A stretch of 17,891 bases of DNA from JACJXF01 sp964349045 (GTDB taxonomy: Bacteria; Bacteroidota; Bacteroidia; Bacteroidales; GCA-2748055), in the NCBI GenBank assembly GCA_964349045.1, contig CAYGFI010000105.1, positions 1 through 17,891 on the forward strand, in the 5' to 3' direction. Below, in pieces: positions 14,290 through 17,891 of this stretch. The translations under genes were made by a program, and so were the position numbers. Numbering within the stretch: position 1 is the first letter of the stretch; each line of letters opens with the position of its first letter. The notes below the pieces were generated by a model. That model did no database searches. It saw nothing but the letters and a program-made list of their open reading frames with translations, and was not told the DNA's origin.

Positions 14290-15279
14290 TTAAATCAACT
14301 TTTCCGCTAAAAGATACTCCGCAATCTGAATCGCATTGGTAGCTGCACCCTTTCGAAGATTATCCGAAACCACCCAAAAATTCAATGTTTTCGGCTGTGT
14401 TTCATCCCTGCGGATTCTTCCCACGAATACCTCATCTCTGCCTGCACTGGTCAGGGGCATTGGATAAATGCTTTTTGAAGGATCGTCCTGTACAATAATA
14501 CCGGGAGATTCCGATAGAATTTTACGTATATCCGTTACTTCAAAATCATGTTCAAATTCCACGTTTACCGACTCTGAATGTCCCCCTGAAACCGGCACCC
14601 GAACAGCTGTTGCAGTGACCCGGATAGAATCATCGCCAATGATTTTTTTGGTTTCATTAACGAGTTTCATTTCTTCTTTGGTATACCCGTTTTCGGTAAA
14701 TACATCACATTGGGGAATGCAGTTTTTATCGATTACATGGGGATATGCCATCGGACCTGTAATTCCGGCTCTCTCGTTATCGAGCTGTGCAACTGCCTTT
14801 ACTCCTGTTCCGGTTACCGATTGATAGGTTGAAACCACCAGCCGTTTTGCCTTGTACTTTTTGTGTAATGGAGCCAAAGCAACGACCAGTTGAATTGTAG
14901 AACAATTGGGATTGGCTATGATTTTATCATCTTTTCCGAGGATATGTGCATTAATCTCAGGCACAATAAGTTTTTTGGTTTTATCCATTCTCCATGCGGA
15001 GCTGTTATCCACAACGGTTATTCCTGCCCTGGCAAATTCGGGAGCCCATTCAAGGGATGTGTTTCCACCTGCTGAAAAAATTGCAATTGCCGGTTTTTTT
15101 GCAATGGCATCCTTCATGCTGATTACCTTGTACTTCTTTCCCTTAAATTCAATTTCTTTACCAACGGATTTCTCAGAAGCTACAGGGTATAATTCCGTAA
15201 CAGGAAAATTTCTTTCTGCAAGAACTTTCAGCATTACCTGGCCAACAAGGCCGGTTGCGCCAACAACAGCAACTTTCAT
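14290..15279 (-). CDS. asd: Aspartate-semialdehyde dehydrogenase
   Basis: A 329-residue enzyme that reduces aspartyl phosphate to aspartate semialdehyde with NADPH, the branch point to lysine, diaminopimelate, threonine and methionine. The NADP-binding VAVVGATGLVGQVML starts at residue 3. The catalytic cysteine is Cys126 in NPNCSTIQL, and the catalytic histidine is His234 in SGGHSESV. IFSAGG, DNSSAWRM and SVTGTGVKA are also typical. The length fits the short bacterial type. The ATG at 15279 starts directly with the Rossmann strand. It is transcribed away from the lamin-tail gene; no lysine riboswitch or other leader element is seen in the 109-base divergent spacer, which contains a run of seven C. 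It is the last gene before the gap, and its terminator, if any, is not visible. Confidence 0.97.
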   Translation of the reverse strand: MKVAVVGATGLVGQVMLKVLAERNFPVTELYPVASEKSVGKEIEFKGKKYKVISMKDAIAKKPAIAIFSAGGNTSLEWAPEFARAGITVVDNSSAWRMDKTKKLIVPEINAHILGKDDKIIANPNCSTIQLVVALAPLHKKYKAKRLVVSTYQSVTGTGVKAVAQLDNERAGITGPMAYPHVIDKNCIPQCDVFTENGYTKEEMKLVNETKKIIGDDSIRVTATAVRVPVSGGHSESVNVEFEHDFEVTDIRKILSESPGIIVQDDPSKSIYPMPLTSAGRDEVFVGRIRRDETQPKTLNFWVVSDNLRKGAATNAIQIAEYLLAEKLI

Positions 15280-15388
15280 AATTTTTTCAGTTTTTTAGGA
15301 TTTGATTAAAAAAATTCAGTAATTTTATGCTCCCCCCCAATTTGACTTTCGATTTGTAAGCCGCAAAAATCGCAAAAATTATCCGGAT

Positions 15389-17891
15389 GTGAAAAAAATG
15401 TGCTTTATTTTTTCATGCTGGCCGCTTTTTGCTTTGGGGCAGGTTTATACCAGCTTTGAAAGCGGCCTTGGAGTTGAATGGGAACAGTTCCCTGAAAACT
15501 GCTGGGAATCTTCACCCGACCAGGCTTTGTCGGGTTTATACTCTCTTCATCATTCTTTTGATAATACAGTTTCCGGAACCGACAGAATCTCATTTGAAAC
15601 CGGTAATTTCGATACTAACCGGAATATCAGCTGGGAGTTCACTCTCAGGCATGGTTATACTCCTTCCTCCTCCAACAAATGGCAGGTTTACCTGGCTACG
15701 GATAAAGGGGCCACTGAATTTGGCCAATCAGGAATTCTGAATGGATATGTTCTCGGCGTTAATGTTTCCGGGAATGATGATTCCCTGCGCATCTATTCAA
15801 TTCAAAAGGGGAAATTATCCATACTCGGTACGGCTTCTGTTAATTATGAAAATGATATTGGTTTTAACTCTTTTCATTGCCTGGTAAAGAGGGATTCAAA
15901 TTTCCTGTGGCAAATTTATGCTGCTGTGGCGGGATCTGAACTAAATCTTATGGGCTCATTTCAGGAAGCGGGAATTGTTTTCCCGGTTTTGAATCACTTT
16001 ATGATTTCATACAGCTATACTTCTGCAAAGGACAGGCTGCTATGGTTTGATGATTTATTAATTCAGGCTGAGTTCCTTGTTGACACAATTCCCCCGAAAA
16101 TAAAGGAGTTCAAAATTCCCAGCCGGAATGAAATCTCTCTTGGATTTTCGGAAGAAATTGATATCACTGATCTACATAAAGAGCATTTTTTACTCATTCC
16201 CGGAAATATTTTTCCTGAAAGGGTAAATGCATCGGGGGAGAACATTTCATGCTATTTCAATGAAAATTTCACACAAAGAACAGATTATAAGCTGATTGCA
16301 TTTAATATAAAAGATATCGAAGGAAATCTTCTGAGCCTCGACAGCATTCAATTTTTTTATTACAGGGCAGAAAAGGATGACCTCGTCATTACCGAAATAA
16401 TGGCAGATCCAACACCACCAGTGTACCTTAGCGAGAGCGAGTATGTTGAATTGTATAACCGGTGTGAATTTCCGCTTGATCTGGATTCATTTATCCTTCA
16501 AACCGGAAAAAGGGAGTGGGTTTTTCCACAGTATGTTATTGATGCAGGAGAATATCTTTTTGTCACAAAAGGAAGCCGGATGGAATCCAATTCACTTCCC
16601 TTGTTTTCTTCATCTTCAGTAATTACAAATGAAGGTCAGCAAATCTTTTTGAAAAACAAATATGGAGAAATTATTACGGCTACTGAGTTTTATTCCAACT
16701 GGTACGCTGATGATTTTAAGTCTCAGGGGGGTTGGTCGCTTGAAAGGATTGATGCAAACAATTTATGCGGAGGGAAAGAAAACTGGAAAGCTTCGGAGGA
16801 TGATACAGGAGGGACGCCCGGAAGGCAAAACTCAGTTCAGGCAATAAACGAGGATCTTACGGCTCCATTTATTGATAGGCTTGAATTTGTGAGTGATAAT
16901 AAAATCCGTCTCGTTTTTAGCGAAAATTTAGATCCTCATTCCTTTCCTGCTCCGGGCTTTTTTGATCTTGTACCGGCTTCAATGTTTGCTGATTCGGTAA
17001 ATATACCAGACAATTTCTGCGATTATGCAGAAATAGTCTTTAAAGAAAAATTTCAAAAAGGAGCTCAATATCAATTAGTTGTACCGGAAGGAATTACCGA
17101 TTGCGCCGGAAATCAGCTTGAAATCAAAGAAGCGATCCGGTTTGGATTACCTGCTGCTTCAACCCTGACAGACATAATCATGACTGAGGTAATGTTTACA
17201 AGTTTTCCGGGATGCCCTGAATACATTGAACTATACAATCAATCAGAAAATTTGCTGGACCTTTCCGATCTGAGAATTTCGGTAAACAAAGCCGGAGAGA
17301 TTGAAAAGCCTTCCATTCCTATAAAATCGCCGGTATTATTTTTCCCCGGGGAATACCTGGTTTTATGCAGGAGCAAACAGAACCTGCAAGCTTGTCACGA
17401 AATTGAAAATATGGGAGTAATAATTGAATCAAGTGAATTACCATCACTTCCGGATGATGGAGCCTGTATAAGATTTATGAACCGTTCACTTGAATCTATA
17501 GATGTTTTCTGTTATAAGCCTGAGGATGAGTTTAAAATGCTATCGGATATTCATGGGGTTTCTCTTGAAAGGTTGATATTAGATAGAAAAACAGGAGATC
17601 AGTCGTTCTGGCATTCCGCCTCTTCCCTGGCCGGATTCGGTACACCGGGGAAAGAAAATTCACAATCGCTTTCGGGAATAAGTTCTCAACGAAAGATAGA
17701 GATAATGCCGGAAATATTCTCCCCTGACAATGATGGGAAAGACGACATTCTGGAAATTCATTATTCCATTGAAAAAGAAGGATTTGTGGGCACGATTGCT
17801 GTTTTTGACCCATCGGGCAGGATCGTATGTTATCTGGGAGAAAATGAAATTCTGGGTACTTCCGGGATGTTTTTATGGAATGGGAGGGATG
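15389..17891 (+). CDS. Large secreted lamin-tail-domain protein, cut by the window end
   Basis: An open frame of 834 codons with no stop before the window end. A signal peptide (VKKMCFIFSCWPLFALG, cut before Q) precedes a beta-rich N-terminal domain (about 20-225). Next come an Ig-like domain opening DTIPPKI with FSEEID (about 232-325), a lamin-tail domain (about 331-480: ITEIMADP, SEYVELYNRC), a second Ig-like domain (about 489-590: SDNKIRLVFSENLD) and a second lamin-tail domain (about 594-750: IIMTEVMF, EYIELYNQS). A C-terminal module starts near 771 (PEIFSPDNDGKDDILEIHY) and resembles the gliding-motility/FlgD-like domain found at the end of exported Bacteroidota proteins. A type IX secretion tail may follow outside the window. 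The start is GTG at 15389, which gives a Lys-Lys signal peptide; ATG 15398 is the alternative. It is probably a surface or secreted adhesive protein. Confidence 0.85.
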   Translation, partial: MKKMCFIFSCWPLFALGQVYTSFESGLGVEWEQFPENCWESSPDQALSGLYSLHHSFDNTVSGTDRISFETGNFDTNRNISWEFTLRHGYTPSSSNKWQVYLATDKGATEFGQSGILNGYVLGVNVSGNDDSLRIYSIQKGKLSILGTASVNYENDIGFNSFHCLVKRDSNFLWQIYAAVAGSELNLMGSFQEAGIVFPVLNHFMISYSYTSAKDRLLWFDDLLIQAEFLVDTIPPKIKEFKIPSRNEISLGFSEEIDITDLHKEHFLLIPGNIFPERVNASGENISCYFNENFTQRTDYKLIAFNIKDIEGNLLSLDSIQFFYYRAEKDDLVITEIMADPTPPVYLSESEYVELYNRCEFPLDLDSFILQTGKREWVFPQYVIDAGEYLFVTKGSRMESNSLPLFSSSSVITNEGQQIFLKNKYGEIITATEFYSNWYADDFKSQGGWSLERIDANNLCGGKENWKASEDDTGGTPGRQNSVQAINEDLTAPFIDRLEFVSDNKIRLVFSENLDPHSFPAPGFFDLVPASMFADSVNIPDNFCDYAEIVFKEKFQKGAQYQLVVPEGITDCAGNQLEIKEAIRFGLPAASTLTDIIMTEVMFTSFPGCPEYIELYNQSENLLDLSDLRISVNKAGEIEKPSIPIKSPVLFFPGEYLVLCRSKQNLQACHEIENMGVIIESSELPSLPDDGACIRFMNRSLESIDVFCYKPEDEFKMLSDIHGVSLERLILDRKTGDQSFWHSASSLAGFGTPGKENSQSLSGISSQRKIEIMPEIFSPDNDGKDDILEIHYSIEKEGFVGTIAVFDPSGRIVCYLGENEILGTSGMFLWNGRD

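Noticed and set aside
14160..14342. An open frame running through the N gap
   Set aside because: It exists only because Ns cannot contain stops; its end is antisense to asd.

Overview
The window reads as chromosomal DNA of an uncultured Bacteroidota, most likely a Bacteroidales-type lineage. It is AT-rich. Many genes are preceded by a close match to the Bacteroidota housekeeping promoter -7 box (TAnnTTTG). The gene content is also typical of the phylum: a DUF4412 secreted protein, a lamin-tail-domain surface protein, Tat-exported Gfo/Idh/MocA oxidoreductases and lipoproteins with short signal peptides. A run of exactly 100 Ns shows that this is a scaffolded draft or metagenome assembly. I see no CRISPR array, transposase, prophage or recognisable defence locus.

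Layout. 1-1600: an orphan DUF2281-type small protein, then on the minus strand an AlbA_2/Schlafen-type ATP-binding protein, then a palindromic intergenic element. 1.6-5.5 kb: a Tat-exported oxidoreductase closed by a strong terminator, a PhoD-like phosphatase-family lipoprotein whose usual metal-binding residues look substituted, and a convergent Ada-like AraC/O6-methylguanine-DNA methyltransferase fusion, followed by a second copy of the palindromic element. 5.8-9.9 kb: a helical (HEAT-like) protein, a DUF4412 secreted protein, an amidohydrolase, and a convergent secreted protein of unknown function. This block contains a perfect 484-bp tandem duplication that joins the end of one gene to the start of the next and leaves a gene fragment plus a 22-codon chimeric reading frame. 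10.0-12.7 kb: tRNA-Ala(GGC), a TonB-type energy transducer with an acidic linker, and a lipoprotein of unknown function. 12.7-17.9 kb: an octamer repeat array in front of hflX, the assembly gap, asd (aspartate-semialdehyde dehydrogenase), and divergently a large secreted lamin-tail-domain protein cut by the window end.

The genes are mostly single transcription units with their own promoters, not one pathway. Housekeeping members (tRNA-Ala, hflX, asd, the alkylation-repair fusion) are mixed with envelope and secreted proteins (oxidoreductase, PhoD-like, DUF4412, TonB, lipoprotein, lamin-tail protein). The observations most worth a second look are the perfect tandem duplication and its chimeric open frame, the two palindromic elements whose inner hairpins are kept by paired base changes, and the apparently inactivated PhoD-family protein. 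I did not find a convincing new multi-gene system.
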